A DNA stretch of 64,000 bases from Ramlibacter henchirensis (lineage in GTDB: Bacteria > Pseudomonadota > Gammaproteobacteria > Burkholderiales > Burkholderiaceae_C), in NCBI RefSeq assembly GCF_004682015.1, contig NZ_SMLM01000001.1:1612001-1676000 (forward strand), given 5' to 3'. Positions 27,112 to 35,773 of the stretch are shown here, one piece after another. The position numbers were made by a program, and so were the translations under genes. Below the pieces are notes generated by a model. That model saw only the letters and a program-made list of their open reading frames with translations, was not told the DNA's origin and did not search any database. Positions within the stretch are counted from its first letter, which is position 1. Each line of letters opens with the position of its first letter.

Positions 27112-27216
27112 GTGGGGTTGCCTCCTGCGATGGGCTTTGATTCATGCTGGACCGCATCGGTCGAAGCCGCACTCGGCCGGGCGCGCGGCTTGCTGTCAGC
27201 CCTCACCGACAGGAGC

Positions 27217-27933
27217 TCAGCCGAGTCCCAATTGGTCCGCGAGGTCCGCCAGGCTCGTGCAATGCAGGTCATTGGCGGGCCGCGCCGAGACGTCCTTCGG
27301 CTGGGCCGCGCCGAACTCGAGCGGGCGTTCGATGTAGGCGGTGCGCAGACCGCAGCGCCGCGCCCCTTCCAGGTCCTCGTGATGGGCCGCGACCAGCATG
27401 ACCTGGCCGGGCTCGACGTCGAACACCTTGGCGACGCCGAGGTAGGTGGCCGGGTCGGGCTTGTACGCGCGGAACACCTCGGCCGAGAGCACGCAATCCC
27501 ACGGCAGCCCCGCGCGCTTGGCCATGCGGGTGAGCAGGCCGATGTTGCCGTTCGAGAGCGTGCACAGGATGTAGCGACGCTTGAGGCGCTCGAGCCCCGC
27601 GACGCTGTCCGGCCACGGATCGAGCCGGTGCCAGACCTTGTTGAGATCCTCCCGCTCCTCCCCACCCAGGTGGGCGAGCCCGAAGCGCGGAAGGATGTCG
27701 TCGAGGATCATGCGGTGCAGGTCGTCGATCAGCGTCCAGCCCAGCTGGCCGCTGGCCACCCGCGCCATCGCCGGCTTGTACCCGGCGCGCCAGGCCCGCG
27801 CGAACGCGTCGCCGTCCACCTGCGGATGGCGTTCGCGCATCTCGCGCACGATGCTGCCGTGCCAGTCGGCCACGGTGCCGAAGATGTCGAAGGCCAGCAC
27901 CTCCACCTGGTTCGCGAGAGCCGCTGCGGCCAT
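27217..27933 (-). CDS. Haloacid dehalogenase type II (HAD superfamily hydrolase)
   Basis: 238 residues. HAD motif I is LAFDIFGTVADWHG (nucleophile Asp), motif II CTLSNGNIGLL (Ser-Asn), motif III AYKPDPATYLG (Lys) and motif IV VMLVAAHHEDLEGARRCG. This arrangement and length match the L-2-haloacid dehalogenase class, which hydrolyses 2-haloalkanoates, although many members have other phosphatase-like substrates. Start ATG at 27933 lies 2 nt after the stop of the Bug receptor gene, so they are probably co-transcribed. Confidence 0.88.
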   Translation of the reverse strand: MAAAALANQVEVLAFDIFGTVADWHGSIVREMRERHPQVDGDAFARAWRAGYKPAMARVASGQLGWTLIDDLHRMILDDILPRFGLAHLGGEEREDLNKVWHRLDPWPDSVAGLERLKRRYILCTLSNGNIGLLTRMAKRAGLPWDCVLSAEVFRAYKPDPATYLGVAKVFDVEPGQVMLVAAHHEDLEGARRCGLRTAYIERPLEFGAAQPKDVSARPANDLHCTSLADLADQLGLG

Positions 27934-27935
27934 GT

Positions 27936-28919
27936 TCAATCCACCTTCACGTTGGCGGCCTTGATCACGCGGCCCCACTTGGGCACCTCGGCCTCGATCA
28001 GCGTGCGGAACTGGTCGGGCGATGAACCGACCACGAGGAATCCCTGGCTGCCGAAGAACTCCTTGATGTCCGGCGACTCGAGCGCCTTCACGAGCTCGGC
28101 ATTGATCCGCATCAGCACGTCGCGTGGAACGCCTGCGGGCGCGAACAGGCCCTGCCAGGACGTCGCTTCGAACCGCTCCAGGCCCGGCAGGCCGCTCTCC
28201 GCGATGGTGGGCACATCCGGCAGCATGGGGTGGCGCCGCGTCGAGGTCACCGCGATCGGCCGCACCTTGCCCGCGCGGATCTGCGGCAGCAGCACGAGGA
28301 AGTCGCCGAACATGGACTGCAGGCTGCCGCCCAGCATGTCGTTGAGCGCGGGCGCGCTGCCCTTGTAGGGCACATGCGTCAGCCGCGCGCCGGTGGCCAG
28401 GTTGAACATCTCGCCGGTCAGGTGCATGGACGTTCCGTTGCCGGGCGTGCCGTAGGTGATCGAGTCGGCCCTGGATGCCGCCACGTAGTCGCGCACCGTG
28501 CGCAGGTTGCTGCTGCTGTTCACGGCCAGCACCAGCGGCGCGGACACGACCAGGCTTACCGGCGTGAAGTCGCGCAGCGTGTCGTACGGCAGCCTGGGAT
28601 AAAGGCTCGCGGCGATGGCGTTGCTGCCCGTGACGCCCATCAGCAGCGTGTGGCCGTCCGGCGGCGACTTGGCCACTGCATCCGCTCCGGTTGTGCCACC
28701 CGCGCCCGGCTTGTTCTCCACGACGACCGGCTGGCCCAACGACAGCGCCAGCTTCTCGCCGAGCCTGCGCGCGAGCAGGTCGGTGCTGCCGCCGGGCGGG
28801 AAGGGCACGACGATGCGCATCGGCTTGCTCGGGAAGGCGGACTGCGCGCTCGCCACTCCCGGCAGTGCAGCCAGTGCGGCGAAGGCGGTGAAGTGGCGGC
28901 GGCGAAGGGCGGAGGACAT
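27936..28919 (-). CDS. Bug family tripartite tricarboxylate transporter substrate-binding protein (copy 1)
   Basis: 327-residue periplasmic receptor of the Bug (TctC) family, abundant in Burkholderiales, binding carboxylates or amino-acid-like ligands. Signal peptide MSSALRRRHFTAFAALAALP ending GVASAQ, then the family N-terminus FPSKPMRIVVPFPPGGSTDLLAR, KSPPDGHTLLMG and FGSQGF. No TctA/TctB permease is nearby, as usual for orphan Bug genes. An ATG 21 nt upstream (28940) is a possible alternative start. It precedes the HAD gene by 2 nt. Confidence 0.92.
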   Translation of the reverse strand: MSSALRRRHFTAFAALAALPGVASAQSAFPSKPMRIVVPFPPGGSTDLLARRLGEKLALSLGQPVVVENKPGAGGTTGADAVAKSPPDGHTLLMGVTGSNAIAASLYPRLPYDTLRDFTPVSLVVSAPLVLAVNSSSNLRTVRDYVAASRADSITYGTPGNGTSMHLTGEMFNLATGARLTHVPYKGSAPALNDMLGGSLQSMFGDFLVLLPQIRAGKVRPIAVTSTRRHPMLPDVPTIAESGLPGLERFEATSWQGLFAPAGVPRDVLMRINAELVKALESPDIKEFFGSQGFLVVGSSPDQFRTLIEAEVPKWGRVIKAANVKVD

Positions 28920-29064
28920 GGTCGGGGTTCGTCGTGTCATGGGTGCGCGTGGAAGCAATGAGGCCGCAGTCTGGCGCGGATGGCGCAAGTGGCGACGCAG
29001 GGTTTGCCCCTCCCGACATTCGCGCTGCGGATGGGCTCCGGCTCGCGATCGATTCGCCGAGCGA

Positions 29065-30300
29065 TCAGAACCGGTCCGGCGCGAACGGCCGCAGGTCCAC
29101 TTGCGTGGGGCGGCCGGCGACCAGGTGCGCCAGCTCGCGGCCCGTGCTCGCCCCGGCGCACATCCCCACATGCCCGTGGCCGAACGCCAGCCAGGCATTG
29201 GCGATCCGCGGCGCGCGCCCGATCACCGGCAGGCTGTCGGGCAAGCAGGGGCGGTGGCCCATCCAGCGCTTGATGCGCGAGCTGTCCAGGTGCGGGAACA
29301 TCTCGCGGCCTTTCGCCAGCAGCACGTCGGCCCTTCCGTAGTTCGGTGGCGGCTTCAGGCCGGCGAACTCCACGCTGCCGGCCAGCCGCAGGCCCATCGC
29401 CATCGGGTTGACCATCAGGTTGTATTCGGACGCGAAGACCGTGTGCCGCAACTGCAGGTTATTGCTCTGCACCGTCACGTGGTAACCGCGCTGGGTCTCG
29501 AGCGGCACTCGCGTGCCGAGCTGGGCCGTGAGTTGCCGGGACCATGCGCCGGCAGCGATCACCACGCCATCGCACGGCAGCGTCTGGCCGGAGGCGAGCC
29601 GCACGGCTGTGACCGTGTCGCCGCGCCGCTCGAAGCCGGTGGCCTCACCCGGCACCATCTGCGCACCGTCGGCCAGGCATTGGCGATGCAGGGCCTTGAC
29701 CAGCGCCTCGGGGTCCAGGGTGGAGCCGTTGTCGGGCGCGAGGATCCCGAAGCGGAAGCGGCCGCGCAGGTCGGGCTCGAGTTGCGCCAGCTCCTCCTCC
29801 CCGACGTCGCGCAGTTCGACGTCGAGGCTGCGGCGCAGGTCCATGCCCCAGCGCCAGCGCGCGGCCGACTGGCTCGAGCCGTAGACGTACAGGCAGCCGG
29901 TGCGGCGCACGAGCTGCGTCGCGCCAGCGCGTTCCAGCAACGGGCCGTAGCTGTCGAAGATCGGCGCCAGCAGCCCGCGCATCGCGGTGGCGATGCGCAC
30001 CACTTCCTCGCGCGTCGAATGCCGCAGGAACCGCATCAGCCATGGCAGCACGGTGGGCAGGTACGCGGGACGGATCGCCAGCGGCCCTTCCGGGTCGCGC
30101 AGCCATCCGGGCACCTGCTTCCACATGCCGGGCATGCCCACCGGCAGGCAGGCGCTGGGCGAGAGCGAACCCGCGTTGCCGAACGAGCAGGCCTCGCCCG
30201 GCGGCACGGGAGAAACGAAGGTGATCCGGTGGCCATCGCGCTGCAGCCAGGCGGCTGCGCAGGTGCCCACGATGCCGGTGCCGAGCACGACGAGATGCAT
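29065..30300 (-). CDS. FAD-dependent D-amino acid dehydrogenase-like oxidoreductase
   Basis: 411-residue DAO-family flavoprotein (DadA-like). The dinucleotide-binding motif is at the N-terminus: HLVVLGTGIVGTCAAAWL. C-terminal HGHVGMCAGASTGRELAHLV matches the FAD-contacting HxHxG region, preceded by RPCLPDSLPVIGRAP. Expected reaction is oxidative deamination of D-amino acids feeding electrons to the respiratory chain. Start at 30300 is chosen over an ATG 18 nt upstream because the Rossmann strand begins immediately. Divergent from the EamA gene. Exact substrate unknown. Confidence 0.88.
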   Translation of the reverse strand: MHLVVLGTGIVGTCAAAWLQRDGHRITFVSPVPPGEACSFGNAGSLSPSACLPVGMPGMWKQVPGWLRDPEGPLAIRPAYLPTVLPWLMRFLRHSTREEVVRIATAMRGLLAPIFDSYGPLLERAGATQLVRRTGCLYVYGSSQSAARWRWGMDLRRSLDVELRDVGEEELAQLEPDLRGRFRFGILAPDNGSTLDPEALVKALHRQCLADGAQMVPGEATGFERRGDTVTAVRLASGQTLPCDGVVIAAGAWSRQLTAQLGTRVPLETQRGYHVTVQSNNLQLRHTVFASEYNLMVNPMAMGLRLAGSVEFAGLKPPPNYGRADVLLAKGREMFPHLDSSRIKRWMGHRPCLPDSLPVIGRAPRIANAWLAFGHGHVGMCAGASTGRELAHLVAGRPTQVDLRPFAPDRF

Positions 30301-30343
30301 GCGCGGCAGTTTAGCCACTGCCGGCTGCGCCTATGCTCGGCGC

Positions 30344-31246
30344 ATGTCCCGCATCTCCCCCGCCCACGGGCTGCTGGCGCTGGCCGTCGTCGCCGTCTGG
30401 GGCACGAACTTCGTCGTCATCAAGGCGGCTCTCGATCAACTGCCGCCGTTGCTGCTGGGCACCTTGCGGTTCCTGCTCGCGCTGGTGCCGGCGATGTTCT
30501 TCCTGCCTCGCCCGCGCGTGCCGCTGTCCAACCTGGCGGGCTATGGCCTTCTCATCGGGGCCGGCCAGTTCGGGATGCTGTACCTCGCGATCGACGGCCG
30601 CATCTCACCCGGTCTGGCTTCGCTCGTCGTGCAGACGCAGGTGTTCTTCACCATCGGCCTGGCCATGTGGCTGGCGGGCGAGCGCATCCGCGGTTACCAG
30701 GTGATCGCCGTGCTCGTGGCGGCCGCAGGACTGGCTGTCGTCGGATGGCACACCGACGCGACCACCACCGTTGCCGGCCTGCTGCTGGTCCTGGGCGCCG
30801 CCGCGTCCTGGGCCGGCGGCAACATCCTGACCAAGCGCGCGGGCAGCATCAACATGGTCGCCTATGTGGTGTGGTCCTCGGCGTTCGCGGTGCCGGTGCT
30901 GTTTGCGCTGTCTCTCGCGTTCGAGGGCTGGGACAGGATCGCCGCGAGCGTGCAGCAGGCATCGCCCGGCGCCTGGGCTGCGGTCGGCTGGCAGTCGTGG
31001 GCGAATTCGCTGTTCGGATACGCCGCGTGGAACTGGCTGCTCTCGCGCTACACCGCCGCGACGGTCACGCCGCTCGCGTTGCTGATCCCGGTGTTCGGCA
31101 TGGGCGCTTCGGCGCTGTGGCTCGGCGAGCCGCTGCCTGCGTGGAAGCTGGTGGCGGCGGCCCTGGTGATCAGCGGGCTCGCGCTCAATCTGCTCTGGCC
31201 GCAGGCGCGCATCGGCGTGCCCGGCGGCGAACTGAAGAAGCGCTAG
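30344..31246 (+). CDS. EamA/DMT family transporter
   Basis: 300-residue inner-membrane protein with about ten hydrophobic helices arranged as two EamA repeats: the first starts LLALAVVAVWGTNFVVIKAAL, the second GLLLVLGAAASWAGGNILTK with YAAWNWLLSRYTAATVTPL. This matches RhaT/EamA exporters of amino acids and related metabolites. It is divergent from the D-amino acid dehydrogenase-like gene, 43 nt away, so an amino-acid-related role is possible but unproven. Confidence 0.9.
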   Translation: MSRISPAHGLLALAVVAVWGTNFVVIKAALDQLPPLLLGTLRFLLALVPAMFFLPRPRVPLSNLAGYGLLIGAGQFGMLYLAIDGRISPGLASLVVQTQVFFTIGLAMWLAGERIRGYQVIAVLVAAAGLAVVGWHTDATTTVAGLLLVLGAAASWAGGNILTKRAGSINMVAYVVWSSAFAVPVLFALSLAFEGWDRIAASVQQASPGAWAAVGWQSWANSLFGYAAWNWLLSRYTAATVTPLALLIPVFGMGASALWLGEPLPAWKLVAAALVISGLALNLLWPQARIGVPGGELKKR

Positions 31247-31250
31247 CGAA

Positions 31251-32009
31251 TCAGAAGCCGCGCTCGATCGCCGCGGTCAGCCGCCACCGCGGCGCGCTGT
31301 CGCTGCCGCGCCCTGCGCCGATGCCGACCCCGAGCGTGGTCTGCTCGCTCAGCTCGCGCCGATAGCCGACCTCCGCGATCGTGGCCATCTGCCCCACCTC
31401 GCGCTGGTGCTCCCGGATCACGTCGGCCACGAGCGCCGAGCGCTCGCCGAGTTGCAGGCTGTAGCCGACGATGACCTGGCCGCGTTCGCGCCGCTCGCCC
31501 GGCTCGGGCGAGTTGTTCCGGGTCCAGCCGAGGTTCAGGTGGAACTGCTGCTTGCCTCCCTCGCCCAGCGACTTGGTGCCGATCAGGCGCAGCGTGGGAT
31601 CGACGCCGCGCGTGTCCTTGCCGCTCGGCAGGTCGAGCTGCAGTTCGCCTGCCAAGGCCGGCAGCCAGCCGCGCTCTTCGATAAAGCGCCTGAACAGCGA
31701 GGCGCGGATGTCCCCGCTCCCCGTTCGGTCCGCCGACCCGGCGAGACCCTGGATCGAGAGCGAACCCTGCCAGTCCTTCGCGAAGCCCCACTGGAACTCG
31801 GGCTCCAGGAGCAACTGCTTGTCACCGCCGCGTTCGCGGTCGAAGCGGGTCGTGAACTGGAACTGCTTGTCCCCCTCCTTCAGGGATTGGGCATCGGTGA
31901 CTTCGACGCCTACGCCACGGTCGAGGTTCATCACGTCCGCGTGGACGTGGGCGCAGAGCAGGAGGCAAGCGAGGGCGGCAAGAAGGCGCGTGGTTTTTTG
32001 TTCAGGCAT
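31251..32009 (-). CDS. Predicted outer-membrane beta-barrel protein, function unknown
   Basis: 252 residues with a Sec signal peptide (TTRLLAALACLLLCAHVHAD) and an amphipathic beta-strand-rich body (KQFQFTTRF, LLLEPEFQWGFAKDW, QQFHLNLGWTRNN, WRLTAAIERGF) ending in phenylalanine, as in outer-membrane barrels. It resembles transporter-like proteins of unknown function. Tail-to-tail with the EamA gene. Confidence 0.7.
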   Translation of the reverse strand: MPEQKTTRLLAALACLLLCAHVHADVMNLDRGVGVEVTDAQSLKEGDKQFQFTTRFDRERGGDKQLLLEPEFQWGFAKDWQGSLSIQGLAGSADRTGSGDIRASLFRRFIEERGWLPALAGELQLDLPSGKDTRGVDPTLRLIGTKSLGEGGKQQFHLNLGWTRNNSPEPGERRERGQVIVGYSLQLGERSALVADVIREHQREVGQMATIAEVGYRRELSEQTTLGVGIGAGRGSDSAPRWRLTAAIERGF

Positions 32010-32082
32010 ACGTGCACCCCGAATGATGAGATGCGCGGACCCGGCAAACAGCGTGCCTGTGCAGCACGCGCCCAGCCCATCC

Positions 32083-33054
32083 TCAATCGGCCTTCACGTT
32101 CGCCGTCTCGATCACCTTCTTCCAGCGGGCCCGCTCGGCGGTGAGGAACGCGGCCATGTCGGCCGGCGAACCGCCGATGGCCTCCGATCCCTGCGCGGCA
32201 AACCGCTCCCGCACGTCCGGCATCTTCATGATGTCGACGATGGCGGCATTGAGCTTGTCCACGATCGCCTGGGGCGTTCCGGGAGGCGCTGCGACGGCGA
32301 ACCAGGCCGACGCGATGAACTCGGGCATCCCGAACTCCGGCGCCGCGGGCACCTCCGGCGTCATCGCGCTGCGCTTGGCCGAAGCCAGTCCCAGCAGCTT
32401 CACCTGCTTCGCATCGCGGTACTTCATGACCGACGCGGTGTTGCCGAAGAACAGGTCCAGGCGCCCGCCCAGCAGCTCGGTGAGCGCCGGTCCCTCGCCG
32501 CGGAACGGCACGTGGACCATCTCGCCGCCGATCATGGTGGCGAACATCTGGCCCGTGAGGTGCGAGGTGGAGCCGTTGCCCTGCGAACCGTAGGTGACCT
32601 TGCCGGGATGGGCCTTGACGTACGCGATGAGTTCGCGCGCCGTGTTCGCCGGAAAGTCGTTCCGGGCCGTGATCACGTTCGGCATGCCCGCCATCATCAC
32701 GACCGGCGCCAGCCGGTTCGGATCGAACGGCATCTCCTTGTACAGGTTCTGGTTGATGGTCAGCGGCCCCGGCGGCGACGACAGCAGCGTGTACCCGTCG
32801 GGTGCCGCGGTCGCCACCGCCTGCGCGCCGATGTTGCCGCCGGCGCCCGCGCGGTTCTCCACGAAGACGGGCTGCCCCAGCTGCTCGGCCAGCTTCTGGC
32901 ACACGGTGCGCGTGATCACGTCGAGCGATCCGCCCGGCGGGAAGTTCACGATCATGCGGATTGGTTTGTTCGGGTAGTTCGCGGGTAGCTGCGCTACTGC
33001 CGGGAAGCCGGCGCCGGCCAGCAGCGTGGCGGCCAATGCGGTTCGTCTGTCCAT
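32083..33054 (-). CDS. Bug family tripartite tricarboxylate transporter substrate-binding protein (copy 2)
   Basis: 323-residue periplasmic receptor. Signal peptide MDRRTALAATLLAGAGFP, then YPNKPIRMIVNFPPGGSLDVITR, TAAPDGYTLLSSPPG and MMAGMPNVITARNDFPA, the Bug/TctC fold. It follows the ThDP-enzyme gene by 42 nt on the same strand, so ligand and enzyme substrate may be related. No membrane components nearby. Confidence 0.92.
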   Translation of the reverse strand: MDRRTALAATLLAGAGFPAVAQLPANYPNKPIRMIVNFPPGGSLDVITRTVCQKLAEQLGQPVFVENRAGAGGNIGAQAVATAAPDGYTLLSSPPGPLTINQNLYKEMPFDPNRLAPVVMMAGMPNVITARNDFPANTARELIAYVKAHPGKVTYGSQGNGSTSHLTGQMFATMIGGEMVHVPFRGEGPALTELLGGRLDLFFGNTASVMKYRDAKQVKLLGLASAKRSAMTPEVPAAPEFGMPEFIASAWFAVAAPPGTPQAIVDKLNAAIVDIMKMPDVRERFAAQGSEAIGGSPADMAAFLTAERARWKKVIETANVKAD

Positions 33055-33096
33055 GTGATGTCTCCTTCGTTTCGTTGCCTTGCGATCGACGCTCTT

Positions 33097-34872
33097 TTAC
33101 GCCGGCGCGGCTCCGAGCACCTGGCGCGAGATCGGCAAGGTCATCACTTCGACGACGGCGCTGCGGCCGCCCCGCACCGTGAGCAGCGCCTGCTGCAACG
33201 TGGCATCCAGTTCGCTCGCATGGCTCACGCGGAAAGCCGCCGCACCCGCCGCGGCAGCGGCGATATCGGCCAGCCGGGCCCGCGCGCTCGTGGTGATCCA
33301 GTAGCGGTCGCTGGTTTTCGCTGCGCCCTGGGGATGCACCAGCAGCGTCGACACCTTGGGCGCATGCCAGCCGCCGTTGTTGAAGATGATGGTCAGTTGC
33401 GGCGCCCCGTAGGTCTCGGCCACCCAGTACGTGCTGGATGGCACGCCGAAGACATAGCTGCCGTCGCCCACCAGCGTGACCACCTCCGCTTGGGGGTCGG
33501 CCAGCTTCAGGCCGATCGCGGCGTTGATGCTCCAGCCCAGGCCGCTTCCGCCGTTGGCGTAGTAGCTGCCCGGACGGCTCATGCGAAGCGTGTGCAGCAC
33601 GCGCTCGGTTGCCGTGGGCGACTCGAACACGATCACCGTCTTGTCGTTGACGAGACGCGAGATCGCCTCGCTGAGCTGCTGGACGTTGATGGCGTCGTCG
33701 GCAGGCACGGGCAGATCGGGCAGCGCGAGCTTCTCGCGCGCGGCTGCGATCCACTGCACGCGCTCCGCACGGCCCGGCTCCTTCGCGGGTGTCGGCAAGG
33801 CGAGCAACTGCTCGAGGACGGCCAGGCTGCCGGCCTGCCAGGTGCGCTCGGCCGGGAAATGCCAGAAGCCCATCCCCGCCTTGAGCGCATCGCAGTCCAG
33901 GTGGAACAGCCTCGCGTCGCTGCGCGGCGCCACCTTGGACACGATCCAGGGCACGTCGACGTCGAGCATCAGGATCAGGTCGGCTTCATCCACCAGTGAA
34001 TTGCGCCGGTAGCCGACGTGGTGCTCGTGGTCGCCCGGGCAGTTGACGTACTGCGGATTGACTTCGCACACCGCGATGCCGATGCGCCGCGACAGCTCCG
34101 CCAGCACTTCCGCGGCGCGCGGCTGCCGGCCGAGGTAGGTGGTGATCACGAGCGGCTTGCGCGAGGACCAAAGCGCGTCGCTCAGCTCGCGCACGTCGGC
34201 GGCCGGAATGACGGCCGGGGCCACCGCGTTCCAGTGCGCGAGCGATTGCGCCGGCGCCGCCGCGGGCTCTTCCCACACTTCGCGAGCACCCGTGAGGTAG
34301 ACAGGGCCCTCGGGAACGGTCGCGGCGATCTGCACGCTTCGCAGCAGCACCTGGTCGACCATCTCCGCCGCGCGGACTTCATACGACCACTTCATGTACT
34401 GGCCGCCGATCTCGTGCTGCCGCGTGGAGTCCTGCGTGTAGTGGATGAACTCGGTTCGCGCGCCGGTCCGCTCGCCGCTGACGGTCACGGGCGAGAGCCC
34501 GGCCACGATCACCGCGGGCACGCGGCCGCGCGCGGCGTTGTGGATGCTGGAGCCCAGGTTCTGCGTGCCGACGTCCACGTGCACCAGCACCATCTGCGGC
34601 CGGCGGCTTTTCATCGCATGCCCATGCGCCGCGCTGAGCGCGGTCATCTCGTGCGGGCACACCACGATGCGCGGCATCGCGCCGCCGTTCGCCTCGATCG
34701 CGTTGAAGGCCTCGATGAACGCGGGATGGTCGCTGCCGAGGTTGGTGAAGATGCAGTCGATGCCGAGCCGGGCGGCTTCGGTCAGCAGGCGGGCGGCGGC
34801 GGTGGGCTGCGGAGTTGCGTCGTCAGCGCCCGCAGCCTTGCGCGTGGGGCGAGCTCCAGAAGAGTCGTTCAT
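33097..34872 (-). CDS. Thiamine pyrophosphate-dependent enzyme (acetolactate synthase-like)
   Basis: 591-residue ThDP enzyme of the pyruvate oxidase/acetolactate synthase/decarboxylase superfamily. The catalytic Glu is in CPHEMTALSAAHG (near residue 94); the cofactor motif is GDGSYVFGVP followed about 20 residues later by IIFNNGGWH. Three domains (PYR, central, PP) are present at normal length. A 25-residue polar N-terminal extension is atypical. Substrate cannot be assigned; oxalyl-, benzoylformate- or sulfo-type decarboxylases share this layout. Likely operon with the following Bug receptor. Confidence 0.88.
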   Translation of the reverse strand: MNDSSGARPTRKAAGADDATPQPTAAARLLTEAARLGIDCIFTNLGSDHPAFIEAFNAIEANGGAMPRIVVCPHEMTALSAAHGHAMKSRRPQMVLVHVDVGTQNLGSSIHNAARGRVPAVIVAGLSPVTVSGERTGARTEFIHYTQDSTRQHEIGGQYMKWSYEVRAAEMVDQVLLRSVQIAATVPEGPVYLTGAREVWEEPAAAPAQSLAHWNAVAPAVIPAADVRELSDALWSSRKPLVITTYLGRQPRAAEVLAELSRRIGIAVCEVNPQYVNCPGDHEHHVGYRRNSLVDEADLILMLDVDVPWIVSKVAPRSDARLFHLDCDALKAGMGFWHFPAERTWQAGSLAVLEQLLALPTPAKEPGRAERVQWIAAAREKLALPDLPVPADDAINVQQLSEAISRLVNDKTVIVFESPTATERVLHTLRMSRPGSYYANGGSGLGWSINAAIGLKLADPQAEVVTLVGDGSYVFGVPSSTYWVAETYGAPQLTIIFNNGGWHAPKVSTLLVHPQGAAKTSDRYWITTSARARLADIAAAAAGAAAFRVSHASELDATLQQALLTVRGGRSAVVEVMTLPISRQVLGAAPA

Positions 34873-34960
34873 GGAGACCCACGATACGTGAATCCCGCCC
34901 TCGGAATGATCGGCTCGATCCCGGCGAACTTTCGTCTTCGCGCGGCCGCGCGGTGGCGCG

Positions 34961-35554
34961 TCAGACCGGGGCTACGCCGGACTTCGTGATCACATGGCTG
35001 TGGGCCTGGCAGATCTCCCGCATGGAAACAGCGCTCGAGCTGGTCGGCCCACTCACCGGATAGGCGCACAGGAGCGAGAAACCTTCCTCGGCACAGAACC
35101 TGTGCCAGAGGTGCTCCAGCCTCACCGTCGCGGCGTAGAGCTTCTTGGCCCAGAGGAAGGCGACCATCTCGCCGAACGCGCGGACGTTGGCGCCATTCGC
35201 ACCCGCCCGGCCCAGCAGGTCGCCGACGACGCGCTTGAAGCGCTCTTCGTCCGGCCAGCCGTTCACCATGAACTTCGCCAGGGTCTCTTCCGCATCGAGC
35301 TCGATGTACCGGTCTTCCTTGCGGGCTGCGTTCAAATCAACGCCGCTGACGGCAAGACGCTGTTCGAGTGCGCCGAGATGATCCTCGGTGGCAATCAGCA
35401 CCACGCTATCACCCGCAACAAGGCCGTCGTGCACGTAGCTTTCCAGGGAGTCCAGGAAATCCCCTTCGGCTTCGTACATCTCGACCAGGTGATCGCACGG
35501 CTTCAACTCCGCCCAGAACGCCTTCACTTCATCGCCGCTTCGCATCAATCTCAT
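34961..35554 (-). CDS. MEDS (DcmR-like sensory) domain protein
   Basis: 197-residue soluble protein. Conserved features are the DHLVEMYEAEGDFLDSLESYVHDGL start, GDSVVLIATEDHLGALEQRL and VRAFGEMVAFLWAKKLYAATVRLEHLWHR, the layout of the MEDS domain (a degenerate RecA/KaiC-like sensory module found with histidine kinases and DcmR). It stands alone, without HTH, kinase or receiver domain, so it may act as an anti-sigma-type or partner switch component; that is inference. Confidence 0.8.
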   Translation of the reverse strand: MRLMRSGDEVKAFWAELKPCDHLVEMYEAEGDFLDSLESYVHDGLVAGDSVVLIATEDHLGALEQRLAVSGVDLNAARKEDRYIELDAEETLAKFMVNGWPDEERFKRVVGDLLGRAGANGANVRAFGEMVAFLWAKKLYAATVRLEHLWHRFCAEEGFSLLCAYPVSGPTSSSAVSMREICQAHSHVITKSGVAPV

Positions 35555-35678
35555 CAGTAACTTCCGGTGGACTCAGGCATTCTCGCGCGACTTCGCACAC
35601 CGTGGAGGTAGTCTTGAAGAAGCCGCTGCCGATGAGTAGAAACGCCCCGGAGCCGTGAAGCTGCCGAGGCGTCGAATC

Positions 35679-35754
35679 TGGTGGCCTGGGGCGGAATCGA
35701 ACCACCGACACGCGGATTTTCAATCCGCTGCTCTACCAACTGAGCTACCGGGCC
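35679..35754 (-). tRNA. tRNA-Phe (GAA)
   Basis: 76 nt including encoded CCA. D arm GCTC/GAGC, anticodon arm GCGGA-TTGAAAA-TCCGC with anticodon GAA at 35719-35721, T arm GGTGG-TTCGATT-CCGCC. The acceptor stem is GGCCCGG with CCAGGCC, leaving one C-A mismatch at the fifth pair, which is unusual. Confidence 0.97.
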
Positions 35755-35773
35755 GTGAGCCGGCAATTATAGC

